Source: Dichetophora obliterata | Lineage: Eukaryota; Arthropoda; Insecta; Diptera; Sciomyzidae | DNA: 64,000 bases | Direction: 5' to 3' | Assembly (NCBI GenBank): GCA_963920525.1 | Contig: OY986439.1 | Span: forward strand, 213,170,500-213,234,499 | Shown: in pieces, positions 48,961 through 59,429 of the stretch | Layout of the letters: every line of letters starts with the position of its first letter | How positions within the stretch are numbered: the first letter of the stretch is position 1 | Notes under the pieces: generated by a model | Seen by the model: only the letters and a program-made list of their open reading frames with translations | The model's database searches: none | Told to the model about the DNA's origin: nothing | Translations under genes and position numbers: made by a program

Positions 48961-49028
48961 CTATCCGAAGTCTTGAACCTCGGCCTCGTAAGTGTAAGTG
49001 CATCAACTTATCCATTCGATCATCGCAG
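48961..49028 (-). repeat. tRNA-like (Pol III A/B box) sequence
   Basis: On the minus strand TGATCGAATGGATAAG resembles an A box and GGTTCAAGACT a B box at normal spacing. No full cloverleaf was found. Confidence 0.35.
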
Positions 49029-49706
49029 TTGTTAACTAATCGTCGCTTACTTTGCTTCATTAAGAATAACTGTACGAGCACAGAGTAAGAAAATAATTTA
49101 ACATAATTTTTTCTAAAAATAAAAGAAAAGCATCCTTAAAATAAGTCACTTGTGGTCGAAGTATTGTTACTTATAATTCTCCAAGCTTCAAAAAATCACT
49201 CTGTTAAATATTGCAAGCGGACTTGACATCTGTACAGTTTTTTTTAGTAATTTTGAGCTAACGGTATGGTAAAAATGTTTATAGCGTGTTTCTATTGAAC
49301 TTTTGAAAAAAGTATTGAGTGAAATATCATTATCATATTAAAAAAAACTGCAGAGATATTTGCAAATATGTTTTTTTCTCATTCTTAAATAACGATGTTA
49401 TATGAAAGTGTGGTTTTGCTAAGAATTGCTTCATTTTTTAAAATGTGTGAGTTTTTTTAGTTTTTTTATAATTTGTAATTTGCGAAAAATTCCGGTACAA
49501 GAAAGTATTTCAATAACAAATCTTACAGTAATTGAAAAAGGGGCGGAAGAGGCTTGGTCCAAAACTAAGTATTTGCAATCTTATATAGGATGCGTATAAT
49601 ATGTGTACGAAATTCAAGCGAAATCCATTCAGCCTTTAAGATTTGTATATCGGTCAAACAAACAATCAAACAGAAAATTAATTTTATTAATGTACGTATA
49701 GATGAG

Positions 49707-52312
49707 GCATTTCACAACATTTTTTTGTAAACAAATTAATACTTTAAGGCTATTTAAGCCTCAAATCTATTTCGTGTTGAACTTTGCAAACCGATTAAAA
49801 ATGCTAAGAGCATTAAAATTGCAAAGAGTCATTCAAAAGCGGAAATAAAAATAGATAAAAACAACAACAACAATAATAAGTAACGCTTACGAATCAAAGA
49901 ACTTCCGCTCAAAGTGGAAGCTGCTTTCAGCAAAATAAATAATAGGAAAAAACAAACTCGGCTTTGTTGATACAGAAAACAATAAACTTTTAAATTAAGT
50001 TTTTCTTCACTTAATTTTAAGTACATATTTGTTTTCCGTTTTGTCACAGTTTTTGTAAGTTGCATATTTCGCTAGTTTGATCAAATAGATGTAACAATTT
50101 TCTTCTTCAGCTTTTGGAGTGAAAAATAAAATAATTGCATGTAATTGAGTAAATAATATAAACTAAAAAGTGCAACATCATTTTGCACTAGGAAAAGAGT
50201 TGAAGCGAGTGAGAGAGAGCTAGAGAAGAAGCAAGTGAGAAAGCATAAGAGTGAGAGAAAAAGAAAACAGCAGCACGAGCTATAGAGCGCGCATAACTAG
50301 CACGCGCATTCCGGCCAAATCCTTGTCAGCCGAGTACCACACCCTTGATATTGGTTATGCGAGTACATAAAAGCTGTCAGCTGATACTACTGCTGCTGAC
50401 GCGGCTGCTGCCAGCGTCGACTGAGGCAGCCATATTGGAAAAATTGCAGCTTCCGGTAACAGAAAAAAAGAATTATTTATTTTAAAAATTTTAATTTTTT
50501 ACATACTACTTGTACAGAAAAGAGGTAACAACCAGGACAGAAGTTTAACAACATTTGCTTGAATTTATATAAATTGCTCAGTTCCTGCCATTTTCGGTTA
50601 CTGACCATTATTGCATTGCCGGTTTCTATATCCTTAAACGTATACATAAGCTTACATGTACACACACGCGCTCAAAAGAAAACACAATTGCATTATAGAG
50701 CTTTATAGCTTAAGCCAAAAAAACAAAGCAACACAACCACGACCCCGACCATCACCACTAACCTCACCCTCAAAAGCTCATACACGCCCACACAAAGTTT
50801 GCGCTATTCTTACATTCAGCGCGTATCCTTGTTTTAATATTCATAAAAGACTTTAAGTATGTACGTAACGTCATTGCATGTGCGCAGCGCAAAGGATTAA
50901 TTTTGTCATTAAATTGTTATTTTATGCTGACAAATTGCTTTTTCAATTGCAATCAAACTTATTATCCGTGATGAGTTTTTGACTTAAATTTGTTGATCAT
51001 TGTTAATCGAGTGTTAAAATGGTTTCAACTTTTTTTTATTATTTTCAAAATGAATTTTAATGAAATTTCATTTAGTTTGATGGAATTTTAGATGGGATAA
51101 AATTGTTTTATACGCTTTTTGGATCACGTTTACATTCAAAATCATTTTAAAATTTAAGGAAAAAAGAAACGGCTTTATGCTTTAGAGATATTTTAATCCA
51201 TTTACTAGTTAGTTACTGCTATTTTAAAGTAAAGAATTACTAAATTAAGTTTTGAGGTGTTTTAAGGTGTTGCCATACTGTTCGTTAGGAATATCGTCAG
51301 ACGATTTTCAGACGGAGTCCAATGATCGAATATTTGCCCAAAATTCTGTAAACTGTTACAATTTCTAAAAAAATAAGTACGATACTATTTTGCTATTTAC
51401 TATTCTTCATAAGTAAACGCAAGCTAGAATACCATTACAAGAAATTGATTACTTTTCAATCTACTTAAAAAAATTTATGCGACCTTAAATAAATTTTAAT
51501 ATCAAATTAATAAATTAAACCGTATTTTTCAAAGCAAACAGCCAAAAATGCAAATAATGTACACTGAAAAAAGAGTTTCTCTAAACCAAGATTTGGTTAT
51601 AGTTAACAAAAAGCATAGAAACTTGCTTATGGCTAAATAAACATTAGGTTATTGAAAATAAATTATATTTTTGAGTCTTCTAATTGAGACAAATGTTCAA
51701 TTTTTTTAGTAACTAAACCACTATCTCGAGTGTACAAAATCCTTTGCGAAATGAAAATTCTTTATACATTAGAAACAATTTTATAGCTGAGATTTCCTCA
51801 ACTTGTTGAAAAATTAGTTCAAATAAAAATTTGTTTCCTTGAATTGTTAGTCTGTTGAGTGTAATTTACCTATGAATTGTACATATTCCTTAAAATGTTG
51901 GTATTATTAAGAAATGGGTTGATTAAAGTAGCCAGTATTTTTATTTTTACCAAAGACTGCAAATATAAATTTCTAATTCATATAATATATACTATTTATA
52001 CAGAGCCGAATATCCACAAAATAGTTTTCAAGTAATTTTAATTACTTATTAATTTCAGTAGAAAAACGGCAATCATTAAGTTCGAGTTCAACACTAGAGT
52101 TTTTCTGCCAGATTTCTGTCGGTACTGCATTTCTGTAGCTATTCTCGTCTAGATAGAAAATTGATTCAAGTCCTTTTTATATTATTTTGCAGTTGTTATC
52201 TGTTCGGATGTTTCTGTAATTGATTTAGTGACTTCAGGAAGACGTAGAAAAGAATTGAATCGATTTTCGATCTAGTCGAGAAAAAATGATGCATTTATTC
52301 ATACCTATACAT
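49707..52312. other. No gene seen; contains a GC-richer island
   Basis: Apart from the island at 50190-50460 (separate entry), the stretch is AT-rich. ACACTGAAAAAAGAG near 51571 and GTTGAGTGTAATTTACC near 51854 look like decayed element ends but were not resolved. Confidence 0.4.
50190..50460. promoter_or_regulatory. Candidate promoter or enhancer island
   Basis: A compositional break from the flanks. GAGA-type words (GTGAGAGAGAGC at 50209, GAGAAAG, GTGAGAGAAAAAG), GCGCGC-containing GAGCGCGCATAACTAG, TATA-like ACATAAAAG at 50365, CAGCTG at 50378 and CTGCTGACGCGGCTGC. A GT donor-like site follows (CCGGTAACAG, 50453). It could be a first non-coding exon with its promoter, but no downstream exon was found. 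Confidence 0.3.
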
Positions 52313-54938
52313 TAGGCCGGGTCGATTTGTGGGGAGGCAAAAAAATCGCCCATTGCTCAGTGAAAATCGTATTCTAGGCATCAAAATAGGAAACTTTTCC
52401 CGAGGAACTATACCTCTAAAACGATTTCTAATGCCCCAACTTTTGACTTTTGTCCCGTAGGGTCAAATTTTGAAAAATTCCTCTTTGACCCATTTAGAGT
52501 GCCCCAAACATTTTTCGACTTTGTCAATCTGAAACGAAAATCAGCCGGTTATCCTTCATCCATGTATAAAGGTAATATTATCTCTTCCAACCCTCAAGAA
52601 ATATGTAACCTCTTTGCGGATCATTTTAAGGATGTATTTTGTCCACCAACTACTCAGTCATATGTTTTTCCCCCACTCCGAATTCACAACATATGGTTGA
52701 AAACTTTAGCTTGTCAATAGAAAACATATCGAATGCAATAAAGGTTTTAGATGCAACCAAGGGACCTGGACCAGACCTAATTCCCCCAAAGTTATTGGTG
52801 CGATGCTTAGACCAACTACTTGTGCCCTTATATATTATATTTAACAAATCACTGTCTCTTGGAGTGTTTCCCACTTATTGGAAAACTTCCCACCTAATAC
52901 CAATATACAAAAACGGTCAAAAAAGTTCAGTTGAAAACTATAGAGGCATAGCAATTTTGTCGGCCGTCCCAAAGCTATTTGAAAAAATTATTTGCGAAAA
53001 GCTAACGTACCTTATCAACCAGAGACTAAACGAGCAGCAGCACGGGTTTCGAAAAGGAAGGTCCACAACCACTAACCTCATGATAATGGTTTCTGACGTT
53101 TTATGCAAGATGGAGAAAGGATACCTAATAGACGCTATTTACACTGATTTCAGTAAAGCTTTTGATCGTGTTGATCACGGCATCTTAATACATAAATTAG
53201 AAAAATTTGGTTTCTCTGGATCTTTACTTAGTTGGCTATCAACTTATCTCCATGGTAGATCCCAATATGTTAAATTTCAAGGAATTGTTTCGAAGAAAAT
53301 TGAAGTCTCCTCTGGAGTACCGCAAGGTAGTCACCTTGGTCCTCTTCTCTTCAATATCTTCATATCCGACTTGTCCAATATCTTCATATCCGACTTGTCC
53401 ATGGTGTTGAAGGATATTCCACATCTTATGTATGCGGACGACTTAAAATTGTACCACGTAATTGAATCGCAGGAAGATGTAACTTTCTTACAATTAAATT
53501 TCTCATCTCTTGAGAAATGGTGTACCCAAAACAAACTCTACCTCAATGTAAAAAAGTGTAGCGTGATAAGTTTTTCCCGTAGAAACCAAGTTGTAAATCA
53601 CAAATACCGCCTTAATAATAATGAACTTAACAGGGTCAATTATATAGTTGATCTTGGAGTGGTCTTGGACAACAAACTGCGCTTTAATTTACACTGTGAT
53701 AAGATTGTATCCAGGGCCAGTAAACTGCTCGGTTTTATTAAAAGACGAGCATACGAATTCAAGAATGTATGGGTCACTACATCCCTGTACTGTGCAATAG
53801 TGCGCCCAATACTCGAATATGGCTGCATAATTTGGAATTCAGTTTTTGGATCCCATTGTGATAGAATCGAATCCATTCAAAAACAGTTCTTACTATTCGC
53901 TTTGAGAGAAACTTATAACCCCCGCGATTATGGAAGCCTTCCACCATATGAACACAGGCTCACCCTATTAAATTTGACACCGCTATCAACAAGAAGAACG
54001 GTACTGGATACATGCTTTACTTTCGATGTTCTGAGCGGTGTAACTAACTGCGAATATATCTCTAACAAGATTACCCTCAATGACCCTTTAAGACGTACAA
54101 GGCATACTCGGCTGTTAACTAAATATCGGCATCATACTGCATATGCCAGTAATGAACCCATCAACCGTTGCTGTAGAAAATTTAATAATATATCCGACCA
54201 CTACTCACCTTCCATGTCCAAATTCTTATTCAAGCGTTCTCTATACAAGTCTCTTTCTCTGCCTAATCAACCCAACCTCTGAATTCTCTTTTTTTTCTTC
54301 TCCTCTTTCCTTTCCTTTTTGGCGTGTTCGTGAAATAATGTCAATTAGGTGGGCGGATTACGCCTACTTCGATTTGCACATCTTTGAACACCAAAACAAG
54401 GAAGGGGGAGAAAAGGAAAAAAAAATATAAAAAATAAACAAATAAAAAATAAATACCTGTTAGAATAAGTAAATACATTTGTAAAAACATGTTAGAATAA
54501 GTAAATTGCCTTGGTTGGCCAATAAATAAATCGAGTCAAAATGTATGATAGACCCCCACTAACTTTGGAGGGCTGATCCACCCATGCCAGTGACACATCC
54601 CCTGGAACCCCCTGGAGGGTTTCCCCATACAAACATTTAAAAAATCACAATTTTTGCACTTTACATGAAAAAATCAGCGCAATGGGGTCGCCACTGGCAT
54701 GGGTGGATCGGCCCTCCAAAGTTAGTGGGGGGTCGGTCATACATTTGGACTCGATTGGGGCACTCTAAATGGATCAAAGAGGGATTTTTCAAAATTTGAC
54801 CCAACGGGACAAAAGTCAAAAGTTGGGGCATTAGAATTCGTCTTAGAGGTATAGTTCGTCGGGCAAAGTTTCCTATTTTGATCCCTAGAATAGGATTTTC
54901 ACTGAGAAATTGGCGATTTTTAAATCGACCCGCCCTAA
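52313..54938. mobile_element. Palindromic MITE split by a LINE
   Basis: TAGGCCGGGTCGATTT at 52313 and AAATCGACCCGCCCTA ending at 54938 are inverted ends with a TA target. The left arm to 52505 (AACTATACCTCTAAAACG, TAATGCCCCAACTTTTGAC, CATTTAGAGTGCCCCAA) is mirrored in 54540-54938. The right part also contains the rest of the left arm (GAGTCAAAATGTATGATAGA) and its mirror (CATTTGGACTC). The LINE at about 52506-54533 therefore landed inside one arm. Confidence 0.8.
52499..54282 (+). pseudogene. 5'-truncated LINE, reverse transcriptase and C-terminus
   Basis: The frame starts near FFDFVNLKRKSAGYPSS (linker before the RT) and, after a one-base loss in a C5 run near 52667, runs 547 codons. RT blocks in order: TKGPGPDLIPPKLL, PIYKNGQKSSVENYRGIAIL, QQHGFRKGRSTTTNL, IYTDFSKAFDRVDH, SSGVPQGSHLGPLLF, HLMYADDLKLYH. 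The C-terminal part has VRPILEYGCIIWN and SLPPYEHRLTLL. The catalytic YADD is intact. Odd points are the frameshift and a 24-base perfect tandem duplication (53353-53400) that repeats NIFISDLS between VPQGS and YADD. The 3' UTR ends in AATAAATAAAT at about 54533. CR1/Jockey-type. Confidence 0.88.
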
Positions 54939-55318
54939 TATACATAGATGCAACAAATATTCAAGTTGAACTTTTTAATAAAAACTTCAATACCTTATTC
55001 AGTGTGTCCCAGGTAAGCTAAATAAAACTAAACCATCCAAACACCCTTGGTTTTCTCAAGAGATAAAGCATCTCATTGATAAGCGGGACACAGAAAATTT
55101 AAACGCTATAAATGCATTTGTCAGTAGCTTAGTAAGAGGGGGCATTCTGCCCCGGGTACACAGCCAGGAGGGGTACACAATTGCCAAACATTTTTTTTTT
55201 TCAACATAATTGTAAAATGTAAAATTGTTATACTATAAAATTTTTTGTATAAATATACATATAATTTTTTTTTTAATAGAAACGCATAATTTAATGCCAA
55301 ATACCTGAAAGGTAAAGG

Positions 55319-56898
55319 TATAAGGTGCGTTTCATAATTATAAAACCACCGAAGATTTGTTGATATGTCCTAGAGGACTGCCTGTAGGGTATCATAATAT
55401 TCTACTCAAATGAGCACATAATTAAAAGAGAATGATTCCCACCAACTCGACTTAATTTTTAACTAACGGTATTTGTGAGAGTAAAAAAACAATATTCGCG
55501 CTGTTTCATAAGTATAAAACCACTACAAAGTTTATCATATAACGCGTGAACTTCAAAGTAGAAAGGGCTATTTTTGACTGAAACAGTGAAAATAATATAT
55601 TTTTTTTTAAATGCCACGTGGTCTCAGTCTTACCGATGTAGAAAAAGGCAAAATTTTAGCCTTTTCGGAAGAAAACTTAGGAATAAGAGAAATTGCTCGC
55701 AAAATCAATCGCAGCCATAATGTTGTTTTAAATTTTTAAAATAATCCAGAGGGCTACGGCAAAAACAAGCGTTGTGGAAGAAAAAAAAATGTAGTGAACA
55801 AGGAATCCGGCGTATTTTGAGAACTGCAAGCAATTCAAAAAAAAGCTTGCGTGATTTGGTTAACGTTGCTGGAGTTCCTGTTTCCCGATCAACTGTCTGG
55901 CGCATCTTGCACACCAATCCCAACCTAAAATTTTCAAAACTCAGAACTGCCCCACGTTTGACGAAACGTCATAAGGATGCAAGGCTGTTGTTTGCTCAAA
56001 AACATATGACCACGAATTGGAACAATGTGAGTGAAAATAGTTATTTAAAACAGTTTTTTTTTTATGAATTAATGTTTTCAGGTAATTTTTTCCGATGAAA
56101 AAAAATGGAATTTGGATGGTCCAGATGGATTCCAAGGTTATTGGCGTGATTTGCGCAAGGAGCCCTTGTATTTCTCCAAAAGGAACTTCGGCGGTGGCAG
56201 CGTTATGCTTTGGGGGGCATTTTGCTCATCTGGATGCTTGGAAGTGCAGTTCACTTCCAGTAAAATGAATAGCAAAGCGTACACTGATGTACTCCAGATG
56301 AGCTTAATTCCCTTCCTGCATAATAATCATGACAAAAGCTTCGTCTTCCAACAAGACAACGCATCCATCCATGTAAGTCGAGAGACAAAAAATTGGTTTT
56401 CCGAGAGGAATTTTGAAATAATGGAATGGCCAGCCTGCTCACCCGATCTAAACCCCATCGAAAACCTATGGGGTATACTGGTCCGTCGGGTTTACAAAGA
56501 AAGTAGGCAGTTCGAGACGGTGGAAGCCCTGAAAAATTCGATTGTCTCAGAGTGGAATAAACTTGATGGAAACTTGCTGAAAAATTTAATAGATAGTATG
56601 AATACAAGAATATTTAATGTTATTTTAAAAAAGGGAGGGCAATTAGCTGACTAATAATAAAAAAAAATAATTGATCAATATAAAAACGAAAGTGGTTTTA
56701 TACTTATGAAACAGAGCAAATAATCGTTCTTTACTTTTAAAAGTACCGTTAGTTAAAAATATGATGTCGAGTTGTGGGGAATAGTTCTCTCTCAATTCAG
56801 TGTTCATTTGCGTAGCACATTGTATTACCCTACAGTCAGTCATTTAAAAAATATTAACAAATTGCCGGTGGTTTTATAATTATGAAACGCACCTTATA
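55319..56898 (+). mobile_element. Tc1-type DNA transposon with IR/DR ends
   Basis: Near-perfect outer ends TAAGGTGCGTTTCATAAT and its inverse (ATTATGAAACGCACCTTA) abut TA on both sides. The inverted repeats extend about 205 bases. Inside each arm a second site with the same orientation (GTTTCATAAGTATAAAACCA) lies about 175 bases in, at 55503 and, inverted, at 56691. Two direct repeats per arm are the IR/DR layout of some Tc1 elements. The transposase inside is broken. Confidence 0.92.
55611..56654 (+). pseudogene. Tc1-type DD34E transposase with an apparent intron
   Basis: ATG at 55611 reads MPRGLSLTDVEKGKIL and REIARKINRSHNVVLNF (Tc3-like helix-turn-helix), then TAA at 55737, where Leu is expected. 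After NNPEGYGKNK, a frame change in the A run near 55785 restores GIRRILRTASNSKKSLRDL and VSRSTVWRIL. Reading ends TNWNN at 56026; a GTGAGT...TTTTCAG stretch of 55 bases follows; then VIFSDEKKWNLDGPDGFQ resumes in phase. Catalytic Asp in FSDEKKW, Asp in QQDNASIH and Glu in SPDLNPIENLWG, with 34 residues between the last two. It ends at KKGGQLAD. One nonsense codon and one frameshift make it inactive; all catalytic residues remain. Confidence 0.9.
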
Positions 56899-57063
56899 AG
56901 GTTGCATATCTGAAGGGTGCAAAAATATCTGAAATCATTCCTAACAATGCGTTCGATCAATTAAACCAAATTTAAAATATGCATATCTTAATATATATCT
57001 CTCAAACTATTCTCAAAAAATAGCCTAAAAGTATGCACATCTTAATACATAAAAGGCAAGCAT

Positions 57064-58563
57064 GCTGCTCCCAAAGAAGTAAAATATAAGGAAATGGTGT
57101 TGCTTACACATACACTGTACGTGAACTATCGCACCATTCGTAAATTGTGCGAGCGAGAAAGAGTGTGTTTTTTGACATTTTTGAGAACCCTGGCATCTGA
57201 TTGGAAGACTTCTCAGCAAAATAGTTGAAAATAATTTAATTTTAAGCATTTTTCACTGCTTAAAAAGCAACAAAATTAAAGAAAAAAAACCACTAAAACA
57301 AATGCAATATGAGTTGTGCGGTTAAGAATTGTAATAGTTCCCGAAAACTTAAAAACAATGCGCATTCGTTCCACAGGTAAATATGTCCATACGGTTTAAA
57401 TTCTTTTAACAAAAGTGCTTTATTTAGTTTCTAACGATATTTTTTTAACTTATTTGTTTTAGAAATATATATATTTCTTATTAAAAATGGTTTAAAAATG
57501 CAATTTAGACCCCGTTGATTTTCCGCCAGTTTGATCAAACCACATCTGTCAAAACACAAACACTGCTTCAGGGACGCAGTCATTTTTCGCAGTTGAATAC
57601 ATGTTTGGGGCGCTCTTGTTTTCAGCATAGTGAATCAGATTTAGTACCTGTTTGTTAAATTTTTCTGATTTTTACACAACAACTAGGCAGAAACACCCAA
57701 AAAAAAATAAGGATTTAAAAAAATTAACCTAATATAATTTGTAATTAAAGTTGAAGTTTAGAATTTATAGGCCTTCAAATATAGAAAAATTACCTAAAAA
57801 TCTTGCAGTTTTTCTAGTTTTTCAACAAAACTAAGCTTTATGGGTATTAAAACAAGAGTAATGTGCGTATCTATTCAACGAGGTGTCAAATTTAGAATTC
57901 CATAAGAATTCATTAAGATATAATTTTTTATAAGTAGAATTTGTCTGAAAGACTAGTGGTTTCTCTTTTACGAAAGCAATAAATTAAAAAGAGAATTATT
58001 AAAAAGATAACTACATTCAGAACTGCTGTAGACAGAGAAGCCTGTGTGGTACTTACTGAGGTTTGTAAACCCTAAGCAGCATCCGAAGGCCTCCTTTTGA
58101 TACATTTATTTTTTTTTTTATTAAATTTGGAAAAACCTCGCGATTTTAAGTAAAAAAAGGGTTGTATCTTAAATGCATGTATTTTTATGTTTGATATCTT
58201 GTTGAATAGATACTTGTATTATCTCTCTTTTGATACCCATAAAGTTTACTTTTGTTGGAAAACTTAAAAAATCAGCTAAATTTTTAGTCCACTTTTTCCA
58301 ATGTTGGATGCCTATAACTTCTAAGCCAAATGCGAGCGATCAAAAATTTTTTAAATAATTAGAGTTGTTGCTATTCTTGGAATGTTTCTAAAATTTTAAC
58401 GCATAAGAACAATCTTTAACAGTTTGGGCCTTCTTTTACGATACAACCGAATACGGCCCTTTGTGATTGTTTCTGTATTTGTGTGAACCAACACCAATAT
58501 AAAAAATACCACACTTTTCTGCTATTACACCACTTCCTTATATTTTACTTCTTTGGCTGCTCC
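57064..58563 (+). mobile_element. P-superfamily element, internally deleted
   Basis: GCTGCTCC at 57064-57071 and 58556-58563 is an exact 8-base duplication of a word present once in the sister arm. The 1484-base element has inverted ends beginning CAAAGAAGTAAAATATAAGG, about 30 bases with one mismatch near the inner end. An 8-base GC-rich target, ~31-base ends starting CA, and a THAP-type first exon just inside are the P-element combination. No RNase H-like or GTP-binding exon was found in 57377-58555. An inner inverted pair (about 57790-57890 and 58190-58290, TATCTATTCAAC) may be a nested foldback. Confidence 0.8.
57309..57376 (+). CDS. First exon of a THAP-domain protein (P-type transposase remnant)
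   Basis: ATG at 57309 reads MSCAVKNCNSSRKLKN and ends SFHR/S at a CACAG|GTAAAT donor. The spacing C3-x4-C8 followed by SFH is the start of the C2CH zinc-binding THAP domain, and a GT donor just after SFH is common in THAP genes. The partner exon (usual FP, the second Cys and His, and AVPTIF) is not visible before the element ends, so this is a stub. Confidence 0.65.
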
Positions 58564-58979
58564 GCACACAGTATTCCTCAAACTAATTATTTTTTGGCAG
58601 TAAAACACTTTTACAAGACATACTGTTCACAAAAATGTTCAGCCTGAAAGTATGCTCAGAAAATATATTTGATATTTATCTGTGACAATATTGGGTTTTT
58701 TGGAATTGCAGATGAGAGTCACGTTATCGTAACTTTACACAGTGTTGGATTTGATCAATCTAGGACAAAAGTAGAAAAAAAACAGTTGCACAAAATAAAT
58801 TTTTTTCTGGAAAATAAAGCTTAAACTCACAGAAAACCAAGTTAAAAGTTTTAAAACTATTGCCTTATCCGATATATTTTTTACATGCAATAACAATAGA
58901 GTTCAGCTACTACAGCTTTTTCGCACTTTCTCCGCATTAGATCATCTTAAGAACCAGCCCAAATATCATTAAAACATCT

Positions 58980-59310
58980 CAATAAGGCCATTCACAGTTC
59001 GAATACGCTGGTCTGCCATTTGTTGGATCTGCTATTTGTTCGCCAATTTACGAAAACGTATTTTGCTTCGTTGTTGTTTTGCATACAAATGCAAATACGC
59101 AGGCACGCGTAAATAAAAGCAGCCCTTGGACGTGCTCTTTGTACCTCGTATTTTTATGCTCTGTCTACAGCCGCATAATCACATACATCACAAGGTTGAA
59201 CAATCTTTTTATACGACAGTCACATGGCGAGGTGCTCACAGTTTGAACAATAACAAATGCTATAAATATGATTTGTTAAAAGTACGCTCAAACCGTGAAT
59301 AGCCTTAATG
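58980..59310. mobile_element. MITE with AAGGCTATTCAC ends
   Basis: AATAAGGCCATTCACAGTT near 58981 and AACCGTGAATAGCCTTAATG near 59289 are inverted ends of about 27 bases. They resemble the GGGTATTCAC ends of the MITEs at 21057 and 25493. It abuts the 3' end of the next LINE. Confidence 0.6.
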
Positions 59311-59429
59311 ATACTGATAAGAGTGGTCCAAAACAATCCAAAGTGAGAAAAATTTACCCACCATAATATGGGTTGGGCTCAGGGACAACACAAGACATAA
59401 CAACTAACCATGCGTTTACATAGATCTAA

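Larger units (their letters stand above)
56950..58705. mobile_element. Second, split copy of the long-arm element
   Basis: 56985-57071 (TATGCACATCTTAATACATA, GCAAGCATGCTGCTCC) and 58564-58705 (GCACACAGTATTCCTCAAAC, TGTTCAGCCTGAAAGTATG, GACAATATTGGGTTTT) match one arm of 37610-38157. The P-type element separates them. Only one arm is present. Confidence 0.75.
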
